Positions 24,653-33,795 of a DNA stretch of 64,000 bases are shown in pieces; position 1 is the stretch's first letter, and each line of letters starts with the position of its first letter. Position numbers and translations under genes: made by a program. Origin of the DNA: CAMLIZ01 sp966212505 (lineage in GTDB: Bacteria; Pseudomonadota; Gammaproteobacteria; Burkholderiales; Burkholderiaceae_C); NCBI GenBank assembly GCA_966212505.1, contig CBIHRS010000003.1, forward strand, positions 62,001 to 126,000, read 5' to 3'. Under the pieces are notes generated by a model. That model made no database searches. It worked only from the letters and a program-made list of their open reading frames with translations, and was not told the DNA's origin.

Positions 24653-24718
24653 GCGCCTACTGTACGGACCGGGCGGCAAGCCGGCATCGCGTAGGGGCTT
24701 GGCCGCGATACTGCGTGG

Positions 24719-25543
24719 ATGAGCACGATGCAACGCGAGATCATCACCCTGGGCCACCGCCAGCGCGGCATGCGCGCGCAGGTGTGGCGCGGCGGCCAGG
24801 GCGCGCCGCTGGTGCTGCTGCATGGCGGCTGGGCCGGCGCGCGGCCGCACTGGTCGCCGGTGTGGAGCGCATTGGCCGAGCAGCACACGGTGATCGCGCC
24901 CGAGCTGCCGGGCATCGCGCCGGGCAGCGGCGATCCGCTCGACACCTATGCCGATTACGCCGACTGGGTGGCCGAGGTGATGGACACGCTGCAATGTGGC
25001 CCCGCCGCGGTGATCGGCAATTCGATGGGTGCCACGATCGCGTGGATGCTCGCGCTGCGGCATGCCGAGCGCTGCCGCGCGCTGGTGATGGTCGACGGCT
25101 TCCCGCCGCCACCGCTGCCTGGTTGGCTGCGGTGGGCGCTGCAGGCCACGCCGCTGCGGCGCGTGGCGCTCGCGCAGATGCGCCAGCAGGTGTTCGGTCC
25201 GCTGGCACTGCAGACCGGCTTCCACGATGCGCAGCGCGCGCCACAGGAAGTGCGCGACGCGATCGCGGCCCCGTCGCCGCACAGCGGAACGCCGGAGGCG
25301 ATGCTGCGGATGCTGGTGCGCAGCGAGGCCGCCACGGCGCAGCCCGCGCAGCCGGTGCTGATCATGTGGGGCGCGAACGACCGGCTGCTCAAGTGCGAGC
25401 TGGCGCTGGGCCGCCAGCTGCATGAGCGCCTGCCGGGCTCGCGCTTCGCGGTGATCGACGAGGCCGGCCACCTGCCGCAGGTCGAGCAGCCGCAGCGCTT
25501 CTTCGCGGCGGTGCAGCCCTTTCTGGCCGAGACGGCAGGCTGA
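24719..25543 (+). CDS. Alpha/beta-hydrolase
   Basis: A 274-residue alpha/beta-hydrolase fold protein with oxyanion motif L-L-H-G-G-W, nucleophile elbow G-N-S-M-G, acid in G-A-N-D-R-L and catalytic His in E-A-G-H-L-P-Q. No signal peptide, so probably cytoplasmic. It is divergent from serA with a 66-bp gap. The substrate cannot be told from sequence. Confidence 0.85.
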   Translation: MSTMQREIITLGHRQRGMRAQVWRGGQGAPLVLLHGGWAGARPHWSPVWSALAEQHTVIAPELPGIAPGSGDPLDTYADYADWVAEVMDTLQCGPAAVIGNSMGATIAWMLALRHAERCRALVMVDGFPPPPLPGWLRWALQATPLRRVALAQMRQQVFGPLALQTGFHDAQRAPQEVRDAIAAPSPHSGTPEAMLRMLVRSEAATAQPAQPVLIMWGANDRLLKCELALGRQLHERLPGSRFAVIDEAGHLPQVEQPQRFFAAVQPFLAETAG

Positions 25544-25549
25544 CCGCGG

Positions 25550-25831
25550 TCAGACGCGCTCGAACGAGCGCTCGGCCGGCCACACGGCGGTGCCCAGGTC
25601 GGGCGCCAGCGCGCCGGTCACGGTGTCGGACACCGCCCGGCCCAATGACTGCAGCGGCCGCTCATGCTCGGGCGCGATCGGCTCGGTGGTCTGCTGCCGG
25701 CTGTTGCGCCAATCTTCGAAGTCGCGGCTGAAGCGGTGCTGGCGCCAGGCCTGGTAGTCGTCGTCGAGCTGGCGCTCGTGCTCGCTGCGCAGCTGGTGGT
25801 AGTGCCAGTCGTCGGGATGCGGGCTGTTCAT
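25550..25831 (-). CDS. Hypothetical protein, 93 residues, charged and aromatic
   Basis: Starts M-N-S-P-H-P-D-D-W-H-Y and continues with an Arg/Asp/Trp-rich helix (R-D-F-E-D-W-R-N-S-R). No membrane segment or signal peptide. The C-terminal part contains V-S-D-T-V-T-G-A-L-A-P. The function is unknown. It follows the SMP-30-like gene by 65 bp on the same strand. The composition is low in hydrophobics, suggesting partly disordered structure. Confidence 0.6.
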   Translation of the reverse strand: MNSPHPDDWHYHQLRSEHERQLDDDYQAWRQHRFSRDFEDWRNSRQQTTEPIAPEHERPLQSLGRAVSDTVTGALAPDLGTAVWPAERSFERV

Positions 25832-25896
25832 CGGCGGTCCTTTCCTTGCGATGACGGGGAATCGCCCTGTCCCCAGCAACCCCCGTTCCTCCGGGC

Positions 25897-26826
25897 TCAG
25901 CGCGGCAGCGGGATCACCATCACCTGGTTGTCGAGCAGCGAGGGGATCCACAGGCGCTGGCCGGCGGCATCGAGGTGGAAGTCGGCCGGGCCATGCAGCG
26001 GGGCGGGCGTGCTCACCGTGCCCGTCACATGGCCGTTGCGGTCGACCACCTCGACCACACCCGGCGTCGGCGCGCCGAGCTTCACCCAGTCGGAGACCAG
26101 CAGCCGGCCGTCGGCCAGCAGCGCTGCGCCGTCGAGGATGCCGTGCGGCCCGCCGTCGATGCGGCGCGCGGTGCCGGGGTGGGCGAGGTCGACCTCGAAC
26201 AGGTCGCCGCCTTCGAATTTCGCGCCAAGGCCGACGACGTAGGCCCGCTGCTGCCGCGCATCCATCGCAATGCCGTTGGCGCCCGGGATGTTGTTGGCCA
26301 CCGGCGTGTAGCGGCCGCTGCCCAGGTCGAGGCGCAGCAGCATGCCGCGGAAGGTGTCGCTGACCAGCAGCGTGCCGTCGTTCTCCACCGTCAGGTCGTT
26401 CAGCAGCGTGGGCCCGGTGCCGTCGATCACCGCATCGACCACGCGGCGGCCGGTGGCCAGGTCGAAGCCGGCCACGCGGTCGATGTCGGCCACGTAGAGC
26501 CGGCCGCCGGCCACCGCCATGCCCTTGGGCGCGTGCAGCGGCGCGTCGCCGGCCTTGGGCAGCGCATGCAGCTCGACGATGCGGCCGCTGGCGTCGAGCT
26601 CGCTGATGAAGCCGTCGCCGTCCTTGGCCACCGGCTCGAGCTTGGCGCCGATGTTGGAGACGAAGACGCGCGAGCCGGCCATCGTCACGCTCTCGGGCAG
26701 CGAGAAGCCGCTGAGGGTCTGTGCGGTGGGTGCGGCAGGCGGGGAGGTTTGGCAGCCGGCCAGCCAGAACGAGGCGCCGGCGGCGAGCGCGGCACAGAGG
26801 GTGCGGAGGAGCGGAGGCTTCTTCAT
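25897..26826 (-). CDS. SMP-30/gluconolactonase-like beta-propeller lipoprotein
   Basis: From ATG 26826 the product is 309 residues. The signal ends W-L-A-G-C, a lipobox, so it is probably lipid-anchored. The body has repeated beta-propeller strands with D-G-D-G-F-I, H-A-P-K-G-M-A-V, N-D-L-T-V-E-N-D-G-T-L-L-V-S-D and G-P-A-D-F-H-L motifs typical of SMP-30/strictosidine-synthase-like proteins. Those relatives hydrolyse lactones, but I cannot map the metal ligands with certainty here. It is divergent from an XRE-type regulator 85 bp away, which may control it. Confidence 0.75.
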   Translation of the reverse strand: MKKPPLLRTLCAALAAGASFWLAGCQTSPPAAPTAQTLSGFSLPESVTMAGSRVFVSNIGAKLEPVAKDGDGFISELDASGRIVELHALPKAGDAPLHAPKGMAVAGGRLYVADIDRVAGFDLATGRRVVDAVIDGTGPTLLNDLTVENDGTLLVSDTFRGMLLRLDLGSGRYTPVANNIPGANGIAMDARQQRAYVVGLGAKFEGGDLFEVDLAHPGTARRIDGGPHGILDGAALLADGRLLVSDWVKLGAPTPGVVEVVDRNGHVTGTVSTPAPLHGPADFHLDAAGQRLWIPSLLDNQVMVIPLPR

Positions 26827-26911
26827 CGTTGGAGTCTTCGGTTGGATGGACAAGGGACCGAAGGCTAGAAGCCGGGTGGCGAGGCAACAAGGGAGCGGCT
26901 ATCCTGGGATC

Positions 26912-27751
26912 GTGAATACCACCCTGACCGAGCACGCGACGCTCGGCGCCTTTCTGCGCGCCAAGCGCGAGCGCCTGCAGCCCGATGCGGCCTTCCGCCC
27001 CAGCGGCCTGCGGCCGCGCCGCACCCCCGGCCTGCGCCGCGAAGAAGTGGCCGAGCTGGCCGGCGTGAGCCTCGACTGGTACGTGCGGCTGGAGCAGAAC
27101 CGGGCGCCGTCACCCTCGGCGGCGGTGCTCGAGAACGTGAGCCGCGCGCTGCAGCTCACCCCGCCCGAGCGGCGTTATCTCTTCAAGCTGGCCGGCCGCG
27201 AGGCGCAGCGGGCGGGCGAAGGCGAGCATGCGCCGCTGGACAAGGTGCACCCGAGCGCCCGCGCGGTGCTGCGCACGATCTCGCCAGCACTGCCCGCCTG
27301 CATCCTGAGCCCGCGGCTCGACGTGCTGGAGGCCAATGCGGTGTACGACGCGCTGCACCTGGGCTTCGGCGGGCATCCCCGCTTCGGACGCAACATCGTG
27401 TGGTTCATCTGCTGCGATCCGCGCGCCGAGGCGCTGCTGGAAGATCGCGCCTCGCTGTTCTCGGAGGCGATCGGCGCCCTGCGCGGCGGTTTCGGGCGCC
27501 ACCTCGGCCATCCGGAATTCCTCGACCTGATCGACACGCTGCGGCAGGACTGCCCGGGCTTCAACGAGCACTGGGCCGAGCACCATGTGCGCGAGAAGGC
27601 GCAGGGCCGCAAATGCTTCCGCCATCCGACGGCCGGCACGATGCGGCTCGAATGGCATTCGCTGGTGGCGCGCGAGGCGCCCGACCAGCTGCTGATCGTC
27701 TACGAGCCGAGCGACGACGACAGCCGCGCGGCGCTGGCGCGGCTGGGCTGA
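26912..27751 (+). CDS. XRE-family regulator with MmyB-like ligand domain
   Basis: A 279-residue transcription factor. The N-terminal helix-turn-helix has R-R-T-P-G-L-R-R-E-E-V-A-E-L-A-G-V-S and W-Y-V-R-L-E-Q-N-R, the standard pattern of this family. The C-terminal two thirds resemble the PAS-like MmyB ligand-binding domain (N-I-V-W-F-I, F-R-H-P-T-A-G-T-M-R-L-E-W). The start is GTG at 26912. Family members often control a divergent gene; here that is the SMP-30-like lipoprotein. Confidence 0.88.
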   Translation: MNTTLTEHATLGAFLRAKRERLQPDAAFRPSGLRPRRTPGLRREEVAELAGVSLDWYVRLEQNRAPSPSAAVLENVSRALQLTPPERRYLFKLAGREAQRAGEGEHAPLDKVHPSARAVLRTISPALPACILSPRLDVLEANAVYDALHLGFGGHPRFGRNIVWFICCDPRAEALLEDRASLFSEAIGALRGGFGRHLGHPEFLDLIDTLRQDCPGFNEHWAEHHVREKAQGRKCFRHPTAGTMRLEWHSLVAREAPDQLLIVYEPSDDDSRAALARLG

Positions 27752-27755
27752 ACCT

Positions 27756-28073
27756 TCAGGCGCGCCAGTCTTCGAGGAGTTGGCGTGCGAGGCTTCGCAG
27801 CTCCACCGTGGTGCCCACCCGCTTGGCGAAGCCGAAGCGCTCGCCGGCGTAGATGCGGTCGTAGGCCAGGCGCGATACATGCGCCGGCCAGCCCTGGGCC
27901 GCCATCAGCGCCGAGAAGCGCTCCAGCCGCTCGATCTCGATCTGCACCGGACGGCCCTGCTTGGGGATCACCTCCTCGGTGACCAACCGCGGGGAGCCGC
28001 TGCCGCCCAGCGTCACGCGACGCGGGCCGAAGCTCGGCAGGTGGGTGGGGCGCTTGGAACGGGGCGTGGTCAT
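27756..28073 (-). CDS. Hypothetical protein, 105 residues
   Basis: Starts M-T-T-P-R-S-K-R-P-T-H and contains R-L-V-T-E-E-V-I-P-K-Q-G-R-P-V-Q-I-E-I-E. No signal peptide or membrane segment; a basic, mixed alpha/beta composition. Converges on the XRE regulator, with stops five bases apart. I do not recognise the family. Confidence 0.6.
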   Translation of the reverse strand: MTTPRSKRPTHLPSFGPRRVTLGGSGSPRLVTEEVIPKQGRPVQIEIERLERFSALMAAQGWPAHVSRLAYDRIYAGERFGFAKRVGTTVELRSLARQLLEDWRA

Positions 28074-28198
28074 GGCGGTCACTCGTCGGTGGCTGTGCCT
28101 TGTTTTCGGCACTGGCCACCACGATAGGACCGTCATCTCGCGCTGAACGGTGAAAAAGGCGCAGCTTCCCTGTACTTCTGCACGCCGCGCCAACAAGT

Positions 28199-28963
28199 TC
28201 ACGCCTGCATCGGCGCCGGCACGAACACCGCGAAGGCAGCGCCTGCCGGATCGAGCAGGATCGCGAAGCGGCCCACGCCGGGGATGTCGGTGCCGTCCAG
28301 CAGCGTCTGGCCGCCGAGCTGGGCCGCGCGGGCGGCGGTGGCGTCGCAATCGGCCACGCGCACGTAGGGCAGCCACATCGGCGGGGCCGCCGGCTCGGCC
28401 GACTGCATCAGGCCAGCGCGCGCCTTGTCGCCGGCCTTCAGCTGGTAGTAGGTGCCCTGCGGGCCCATGTCCATCGTGTCGATGCCGTAGCCGAACACCT
28501 TTTCGTAGAACGCGAGCGCCATCTCGACGTCGGGCGTCCAGAGCTCGTTCCAGATCCAGTCGCCGACCGGCGTGTCCGCCGCGTCCGGCCGGTCGCCGTC
28601 GCGGCTGGTCCAGATCCACAGCTCGGCGCCGGTGGGGTCTTTGAAGGCGGCGCCGCGGCCCACCGGCGCAAACTCGGTGGGCGGCTGCAGGCTCTTGGCG
28701 CCGGCGGCCAGCGCCTGGCGGTAGCGGGTGTCCACATCGTCGACCGACAGGTAGCTGACCCAGCGGCTGCGTTCGCCGGGCTGCGCCTGGCGCAGCCCGC
28801 CGATGCCTTCGTTCTGCGGGTTGAGGATCATCGGGTAGGTGCCGCCGTCCATCGGCATGGATTCGACATGCCAGTTGAACAGCGGCTGGTAGAAGGCGCG
28901 GGCCAGGGTCAGGTCGGGCGAGACGTGTTCGAACCAGACGAATTTGCCGGTCAGGTGGCTCAT
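28199..28963 (-). CDS. VOC-family (glyoxalase-like) protein with two domains
   Basis: 254 residues from ATG 28963, preceded by AGGAG seven bases upstream. Two vicinal-oxygen-chelate domains are visible: one starting F-V-W-F-E-H-V-S-P-D-L-T-L-A-R-A-F-Y and ending D-P-T-G-A-E-L-W, and one starting W-N-E-L-W-T-P-D-V-E-M-A-L-A-F-Y and ending D-P-A-G-A-A-F-A-V-F. This is the pattern of two-domain antibiotic-biosynthesis or hydroxylase-type VOC proteins. Catalytic metal ligands cannot be assigned. Likely cytoplasmic enzyme of unknown substrate. Confidence 0.82.
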   Translation of the reverse strand: MSHLTGKFVWFEHVSPDLTLARAFYQPLFNWHVESMPMDGGTYPMILNPQNEGIGGLRQAQPGERSRWVSYLSVDDVDTRYRQALAAGAKSLQPPTEFAPVGRGAAFKDPTGAELWIWTSRDGDRPDAADTPVGDWIWNELWTPDVEMALAFYEKVFGYGIDTMDMGPQGTYYQLKAGDKARAGLMQSAEPAAPPMWLPYVRVADCDATAARAAQLGGQTLLDGTDIPGVGRFAILLDPAGAAFAVFVPAPMQA

Positions 28964-29170
28964 GGGGCAGCTCCTCTTTCGAAGGTGGGACGAGACGCAC
29001 AGGAACATCAACATAGGCGAGGATCGCGAGCACGAACAGCGCTGGATCAAACCCATGGAGAGACCGTGGAGGTCAACTTAGGGGCTTGACGAGCCAAGCG
29101 TCGCGCGGGTGCTTGCCAACGCGCGCCGGCTGTGCCCAAGCTGGGCGCACAACGACCAAGGAGACAGGCG

Positions 29171-30823
29171 ATGAACGGCACGGAATTCGACTACCTGGTG
29201 GTGGGCGGCGGCTCGGCGGGCTCGGTGCTGGCCGGCCGGCTGACCGAATCGCCCGACGTGAGCGTGGCGCTGTTCGAGGCCGGCGGCATGAACCAGAGCT
29301 GGGTGGTGCGCACGCCGGCGGCCGCGGTGGCCATGCTGCCCACCCGGCTGAACAACTGGGCCTTCGAGACGGTGCCGCAGGCCGGCTTCAACGGCCGCCG
29401 CGGCTACCAGCCGCGTGGCAAGGGGCTGGGCGGCTCGTCGGCGATCAACGCGATGGTCTACATCCGCGGCCACCGCTGGGACTACGACCACTGGGCCGCG
29501 CTCGGCAACACCGGCTGGAGCTACGACGAGCTGCTGCCGTATTTCATCCGCAGCGAGAACAACGACACCTTCCGCGACCGCTTCCATGGCCAGGGCGGCC
29601 CGCTGCAGGTGAGCATGCTGCGCACCGACAACCCGTTCCAGCAGATCTACCTCGAGGCGGCGCGGCAGGCGGGCTTCCGCATCAACGCCGACTTCAACGG
29701 CGCCGAGCAGGAGGGCGTGGGCATCTACCAGGTCACGCAGAAGGACGGCGAGCGCTGGAGCGCCGCGCGCGGCTACCTGCATCCGCACCTGGGCCGGCCC
29801 AACCTCACGGTGGAAACCGGCGTGATGGTCACGCGGGTGCTGTTCGAGGGCCGGCGCGCAGTGGGCATCGAATGCCTGCAGGGCGGCGTGAAGCGCACCT
29901 TCCGCGCACGGCGCGAGGTGATCCTGGCGGCCGGCGCGCTGCAGTCGCCGCAGATCCTGATGCTGTCGGGTGTGGGGCCCGGCGAGCACCTGCAGTCGCA
30001 CGGCGTCGAGGTGAAGCACCACCTGCCCGGCGTGGGCCGCAACCTGCAGGACCACCCCGACTTCATCTTCGGCTACACCGCGCCCAGCCTCGACCTCGTG
30101 GCCTTCACGCCGCGCGGCGGCCTGCGCATCGTGCGCGAGGGGCTGCGCTACCGCCGCGAGCGCCGCGGCATGCTGAGCTCCAACTACGCCGAAGGCGGCG
30201 GCTTCCTGAAGACCGATCCCGGCCTGACGGCGCCCGACGTGCAACTGCACTTCGTGGTCGCGCTGGTCGACGACCACGCGCGGCGCCTGCATTTCAAGCA
30301 CGGCTATTCGTGCCACGTGTGCCTGCTGCGGCCCAAGAGCCGCGGCCAGCTCACGCTGGCCAGCGCCGACCCGCTGGCCGTGCCGCTGATCGACCCGGCC
30401 TTCTACCAGCACCCCGACGACATCGAGACCATGGTCAAGGGCTTCAAGCTGACGCGCCGGCTGATGGATGCACCGGTGTTCGCCCAGCTGCGCGAGCGCG
30501 ACATGTTCGCCCCCGGCGTCGAGACCGACGAGCAGATCCGCCAGGTGCTGCGCCAGCGCAGCGACACCGTCTACCACCCGGCCGGCAGCTGCAAGATGGG
30601 CATCGACGAGATGGCGGTGGTCGACCCCGAGCTGCGCGTGCATGGGCTGCAGGGCCTGCGCGTGGTCGATGCCTCGGTGATGCCCACGCTGATCGGCGGC
30701 AACACCAATGCGCCGACGATCGCGATCGCCGAGAAGGCGGTCGACCTGATCCTCGGGCGGGCGAAGGCCCGGCCCGTGGCCGCTGAGCAGGCCGAGCCGG
30801 CGCTCAGCACAATCGCGGCATGA
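29171..30823 (+). CDS. GMC-family FAD oxidoreductase (choline dehydrogenase-like)
   Basis: 550-residue flavoprotein from ATG 29171, with AGGAGA upstream. FAD-binding G-G-G-S-A-G-S at residues 11-17, GMC signature around R-G-K-G-L-G-G-S-S-A-I-N, active-site His in Y-H-P-A-G-S-C-K-M-G, and N-T-N-A-P-T near the C terminus. Such enzymes oxidise primary alcohols (for example choline or long-chain alcohols); the substrate is not predictable. The last four bases overlap the start of tag (ATGA), an unrelated repair gene. Confidence 0.92.
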   Translation: MNGTEFDYLVVGGGSAGSVLAGRLTESPDVSVALFEAGGMNQSWVVRTPAAAVAMLPTRLNNWAFETVPQAGFNGRRGYQPRGKGLGGSSAINAMVYIRGHRWDYDHWAALGNTGWSYDELLPYFIRSENNDTFRDRFHGQGGPLQVSMLRTDNPFQQIYLEAARQAGFRINADFNGAEQEGVGIYQVTQKDGERWSAARGYLHPHLGRPNLTVETGVMVTRVLFEGRRAVGIECLQGGVKRTFRARREVILAAGALQSPQILMLSGVGPGEHLQSHGVEVKHHLPGVGRNLQDHPDFIFGYTAPSLDLVAFTPRGGLRIVREGLRYRRERRGMLSSNYAEGGGFLKTDPGLTAPDVQLHFVVALVDDHARRLHFKHGYSCHVCLLRPKSRGQLTLASADPLAVPLIDPAFYQHPDDIETMVKGFKLTRRLMDAPVFAQLRERDMFAPGVETDEQIRQVLRQRSDTVYHPAGSCKMGIDEMAVVDPELRVHGLQGLRVVDASVMPTLIGGNTNAPTIAIAEKAVDLILGRAKARPVAAEQAEPALSTIAA

Positions 30824-31464
30824 CCGATACACTCGAAACCCAGGGACTCTTCCACGACGACGACGGCACCGCGCGCTGCCACTGGTGCGCGGCCACGCCG
30901 GGCTACCGCCACTACCACGACCATGAATGGGGCTTTCCGGTCACCGACGACCGGCGCCTGTTCGAGAAGCTGTGCCTCGAGGGCTTCCAGTCAGGCCTGA
31001 GCTGGCTGACCATCCTGAACAAGCGCGAGGCCTTCCGCGCGGCCTTTGCCGGCTTCGATGCGGAGAAGATCGCGCGCTTCGGCGAGCGCGATGTCGAACG
31101 GCTGCTGGGCGACGCCGGCATCGTGCGCCACCGCGGCAAGATCGAGTCGACGATCAACAACGCGAAGCGCGTGCTCGAACTGCGCGACGAATTCGGCTCG
31201 CTCGCGGCCTACGTGTGGCGCTACGAGCCCGACGCGGCCACGCGGCCGGCGCGCATCACGCGCGAGGCGATGCGCGCGATCACCACGTCGGCCGAGTCGG
31301 TCGCGATGTCGAAAGACCTGAAGAAGCGCGGCTGGAGCTTCGTCGGCCCCACCACCGTGTATGCCTTCATGCAGGCGATGGGGCTGGTCAACGACCACTT
31401 CGAAGGCTGCAGCGTGCGCGAGGCGGCGCTGGCCGCCCGGCACGCCGTGAAGCTGCCGGGCTGA
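30820..31464 (+). CDS. tag: DNA-3-methyladenine glycosylase I
   Basis: Base-excision repair enzyme removing 3-methyladenine. 214 residues. The zinc-snap ligands match E. coli Tag spacing: Cys20, His33, and His/Cys four apart in D-H-F-E-G-C near the C terminus. The E-W-G-x-P motif follows at 36-40, and L-S-W-x-x-I-L-x-K-R is intact. Starts inside the end of the GMC gene. Confidence 0.95.
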   Translation: MTDTLETQGLFHDDDGTARCHWCAATPGYRHYHDHEWGFPVTDDRRLFEKLCLEGFQSGLSWLTILNKREAFRAAFAGFDAEKIARFGERDVERLLGDAGIVRHRGKIESTINNAKRVLELRDEFGSLAAYVWRYEPDAATRPARITREAMRAITTSAESVAMSKDLKKRGWSFVGPTTVYAFMQAMGLVNDHFEGCSVREAALAARHAVKLPG

Positions 31465-31468
31465 CCCC

Positions 31469-32485
31469 TCATGCGGTGCGCTGCGCCGCGGCCAGCGGCT
31501 CGGCGCCGGCCGGCGGCAGCCAGGCGGCTTCGCCGCTCAGTGCCGCGGCCTCGTCGATCGCCGCCATGACCTGCGGCATCGCCACGTGGTGCGCCATGTG
31601 GCCGGCATCGCTGATCTCGTGCAACTGGCTGCCCGGCACGGCATCGTGCAGCCGCCGGGCATGCCAGCCGGTAACGAGGAAACGGTCGTTGCGGCCGGCG
31701 GCGATCACCAGCGGCACCTTCAGCTCGTGGTAATGGTCCTGCAGCTTCAGCGCGGCGGGCATGCCGAGCGCGGCCTCGGAGGCGGCGGCCTGCATGGCAC
31801 CCGGGCGCAGCGACATCCACACCGGGTAATCGTTGCGGAAGGCCTCGGTCGTCTTCGCCGGCGAGAAGATGCGGCGCACCATCAGCGGCCACATCAGGCG
31901 GCCGAGCAGCGGCGACACGGTGTTGCGCATCAGCCGGCCGACGAAGGGCAGCGCCGGCGTCGACAGCATCGGCGTGTCGAATCGCAGGCTGGGGTAGAAG
32001 TAGCCGGAGAGCACGACCAGCGCGCTCACCGCTTGGGGCGCCTGCAGGCCGAGCGACAGCGCGACCATGGCACCCCACGAATGGCCGAAGACGATCGGCC
32101 GCTCGATGCCCATTGAGGTGAGCGCGCCGCGGATCAGCTGCGCCTGCCGCTGCGGATCCCAGGTCACGTTGTCCGGCCGCTCGCTGTAGCCATACCCCGG
32201 ACGGTCGAAAACGATCACGCGGTAGCGCTTCGCGGCGCGGTCGACGAGGCCGCTGAGCACCAGCTCCTCGGCCATCGCGCCCATGCCGTGCAGCATCACC
32301 AGCGGCGGGGCGTCGGGCGCGCCGCGCTCGATGTAGTGCAACCGCACGCCGTCGACCTCGATGAAGCGGCCGCTGGGCGGGTTGGCGGCTTCGGCCTGGC
32401 GCGTCTGGCGCTGCACGACGAGGGAACACACGGTGAGAAAGGCCGCGACGCCGGCGGCCTTGTTGATCAGTGAACGGGTGGACAT
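31469..32485 (-). CDS. Membrane-anchored or exported alpha/beta-hydrolase
   Basis: 338 residues from ATG 32485; the frame extends to 32665 but the extra residues are Arg/Cys-rich and unlike a protein N terminus. An N-terminal hydrophobic stretch (A-A-G-V-A-A-F-L-T-V-C-S-L-V-V) suggests a signal or anchor. The hydrolase core has M-L-H-G-M-G, F-D-R-P-G-Y-G-Y-S, nucleophile G-H-S-W-G, acid in G-R-N-D-R-F and His in D-A-G-H-M-A-H. Converges on tag. Substrate unknown. Confidence 0.82.
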   Translation of the reverse strand: MSTRSLINKAAGVAAFLTVCSLVVQRQTRQAEAANPPSGRFIEVDGVRLHYIERGAPDAPPLVMLHGMGAMAEELVLSGLVDRAAKRYRVIVFDRPGYGYSERPDNVTWDPQRQAQLIRGALTSMGIERPIVFGHSWGAMVALSLGLQAPQAVSALVVLSGYFYPSLRFDTPMLSTPALPFVGRLMRNTVSPLLGRLMWPLMVRRIFSPAKTTEAFRNDYPVWMSLRPGAMQAAASEAALGMPAALKLQDHYHELKVPLVIAAGRNDRFLVTGWHARRLHDAVPGSQLHEISDAGHMAHHVAMPQVMAAIDEAAALSGEAAWLPPAGAEPLAAAQRTA

Positions 32486-32607
32486 CGGGACTCCTGGGAG
32501 ATGACGGTGGCAATCCCCTCGCAGCGGCAACGCGCATTCCCTGCAACCGGCCGGGGCGGGCGCGCCGATTGCTGCACGGAGACTGTCGACCCACGAAGGA
32601 GACCCGC

Positions 32608-33126
32608 ATGCGTATCCGTGTCTTTCCCGTGCTGTTGCTGCTGGTGCTGACCGGCCTGTTCGCACTGATCAACTGGACCACGTTCACGACGCCGACCACG
32701 CTGAACCTCGGCTTCGCGATGGTCACCGCGCCGCTGGGCATGGTGATGCTCGGCGTGGTGGCGCTGCTGGGCCTGATGTACATCGGCTCGGTGGTGTACC
32801 TGCAGGGCAGCGCGATGCTCGATGCGCGCCGCATGACCAAGGAACTGCTGGCGCAGCGCGAGCTCGCCGACAAGGCCGAGGCCTCGCGCTTCACCGAGCT
32901 GCGTGACTTCATGAGCGCCGAGCTGATCCGCGTGACGCATGCGTCCGACGAGATGCGCGGCGCGCTGCTGTCTCGCATCGAGCAGATGGAACAGCGTTCG
33001 CGCCAGATGATGGAGGAGACGGCGAACTCGCTGTCGGCCTACATCGGCGAGGTGGAAGACCGCATCGAGCATCGGCTCAGCGAGCCGATGCCGCTGCAGC
33101 GCACCGATTTCCGCGCGCCCCGCTAG
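32608..33126 (+). CDS. LapA/DUF1049-like inner-membrane protein with coiled-coil tail
   Basis: 172 residues; AAGGAG precedes ATG 32608. Two membrane segments (about 4-20 and 38-66) with the hallmark N-W-T-T-F-T-T-P-T-T-L-N-L-G-F between them, as in LapA (YciS) proteins that regulate LpxC turnover with LapB. The remaining 100 residues form a Glu/Arg-rich amphipathic coiled coil. No lapB lies nearby, so the LapA role is uncertain. Its stop abuts the alkB stop on the other strand in a perfect CGCTAGCTAGCG palindrome. Confidence 0.7.
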   Translation: MRIRVFPVLLLLVLTGLFALINWTTFTTPTTLNLGFAMVTAPLGMVMLGVVALLGLMYIGSVVYLQGSAMLDARRMTKELLAQRELADKAEASRFTELRDFMSAELIRVTHASDEMRGALLSRIEQMEQRSRQMMEETANSLSAYIGEVEDRIEHRLSEPMPLQRTDFRAPR

Positions 33127-33693
33127 CTAGCGCGGCGTGCGGAACGTGATCGAGTAGCGCAGCGCCTCGGTCGGCGCGATGCTGTGCTGCCAGCCCCAGC
33201 GTGCCTCGCCGCGCAGCTGGTAGATCGAGCGCGGCTCGAGCTCGAGGTTCAGCACATCGGCCTTCTTCGGGTTGACCGGCGGGTAGCGCCGCAGCCGCAT
33301 GCGGGCCCAGCCGAGCAGCGACAGGCCGACGACGATCTCGTGGTCGGGCACGTCGCGGTGCCAGCCCAACGGCGTGCCGGGCTGGTATTCGGCCACGAGC
33401 GCGCCATGAAACTCTTCCGGCTTCAACCCGGCCCAGGCGGCGACGCGAGCGCGCAGCGGCTCCAGCTGCTCAGGCATCGGCCGGCCGGGCAGCAGGCGGT
33501 TGTTGTCGAAGTCGTAGCTGGTGCCGTAGCTCACGGTGCGGCGGCGCGCGGTGTATTCCTTGTAGCGCACGGGCTTGAACGGCAGCGTGCCGATCCACGC
33601 GAGCAGCGCCGCCTCGTCGTCGCGCGAGAGGAAGCCGGGTTCGTAGACGAGGCCGGGCGGCAGCGGCGAGCCGCCGAAGAGATCGGGTTGCAA
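33127..33693 (-). CDS. alkB: AlkB-type Fe(II)/2-oxoglutarate dioxygenase
   Basis: Oxidative demethylase of alkylated DNA/RNA. The reading frame extends far upstream because of GC bias, but only the last 190 residues are AlkB-like: S-Y-G-x-x-Y-D, iron ligands H-x-D in G-W-H-R-D-V-P-D-H and the distal His in W-Q-H-S-I-A-P, and the 2-oxoglutarate Arg in R-Y-S-I-T-F-R. The start is uncertain: TTG at 33693 (residues L-Q-P-D-L-F) fits the family, without a good ribosome-binding site. It is the short type (about 190 residues), like human ALKBH2/3-type bacterial homologues. Divergent from the SWIM operon. Confidence 0.85.
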   Translation of the reverse strand: MQPDLFGGSPLPPGLVYEPGFLSRDDEAALLAWIGTLPFKPVRYKEYTARRRTVSYGTSYDFDNNRLLPGRPMPEQLEPLRARVAAWAGLKPEEFHGALVAEYQPGTPLGWHRDVPDHEIVVGLSLLGWARMRLRRYPPVNPKKADVLNLELEPRSIYQLRGEARWGWQHSIAPTEALRYSITFRTPR

Positions 33694-33795
33694 GCGTTCA
33701 ACCGTGCGTTCGTGTATCCCTAGCGTAGCGCTGGACGGGCAATACCGGTGCCCTACACTCGCCGCCACATCAAGGGACGAGGGGCAAGGGAGACG

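Noticed and set aside
26514..26911. Plus-strand extension of the XRE regulator frame upstream of 26912
   Set aside because: It runs antisense through the SMP-30-like lipoprotein signal peptide; the GTG at 26912 gives the normal family N terminus.
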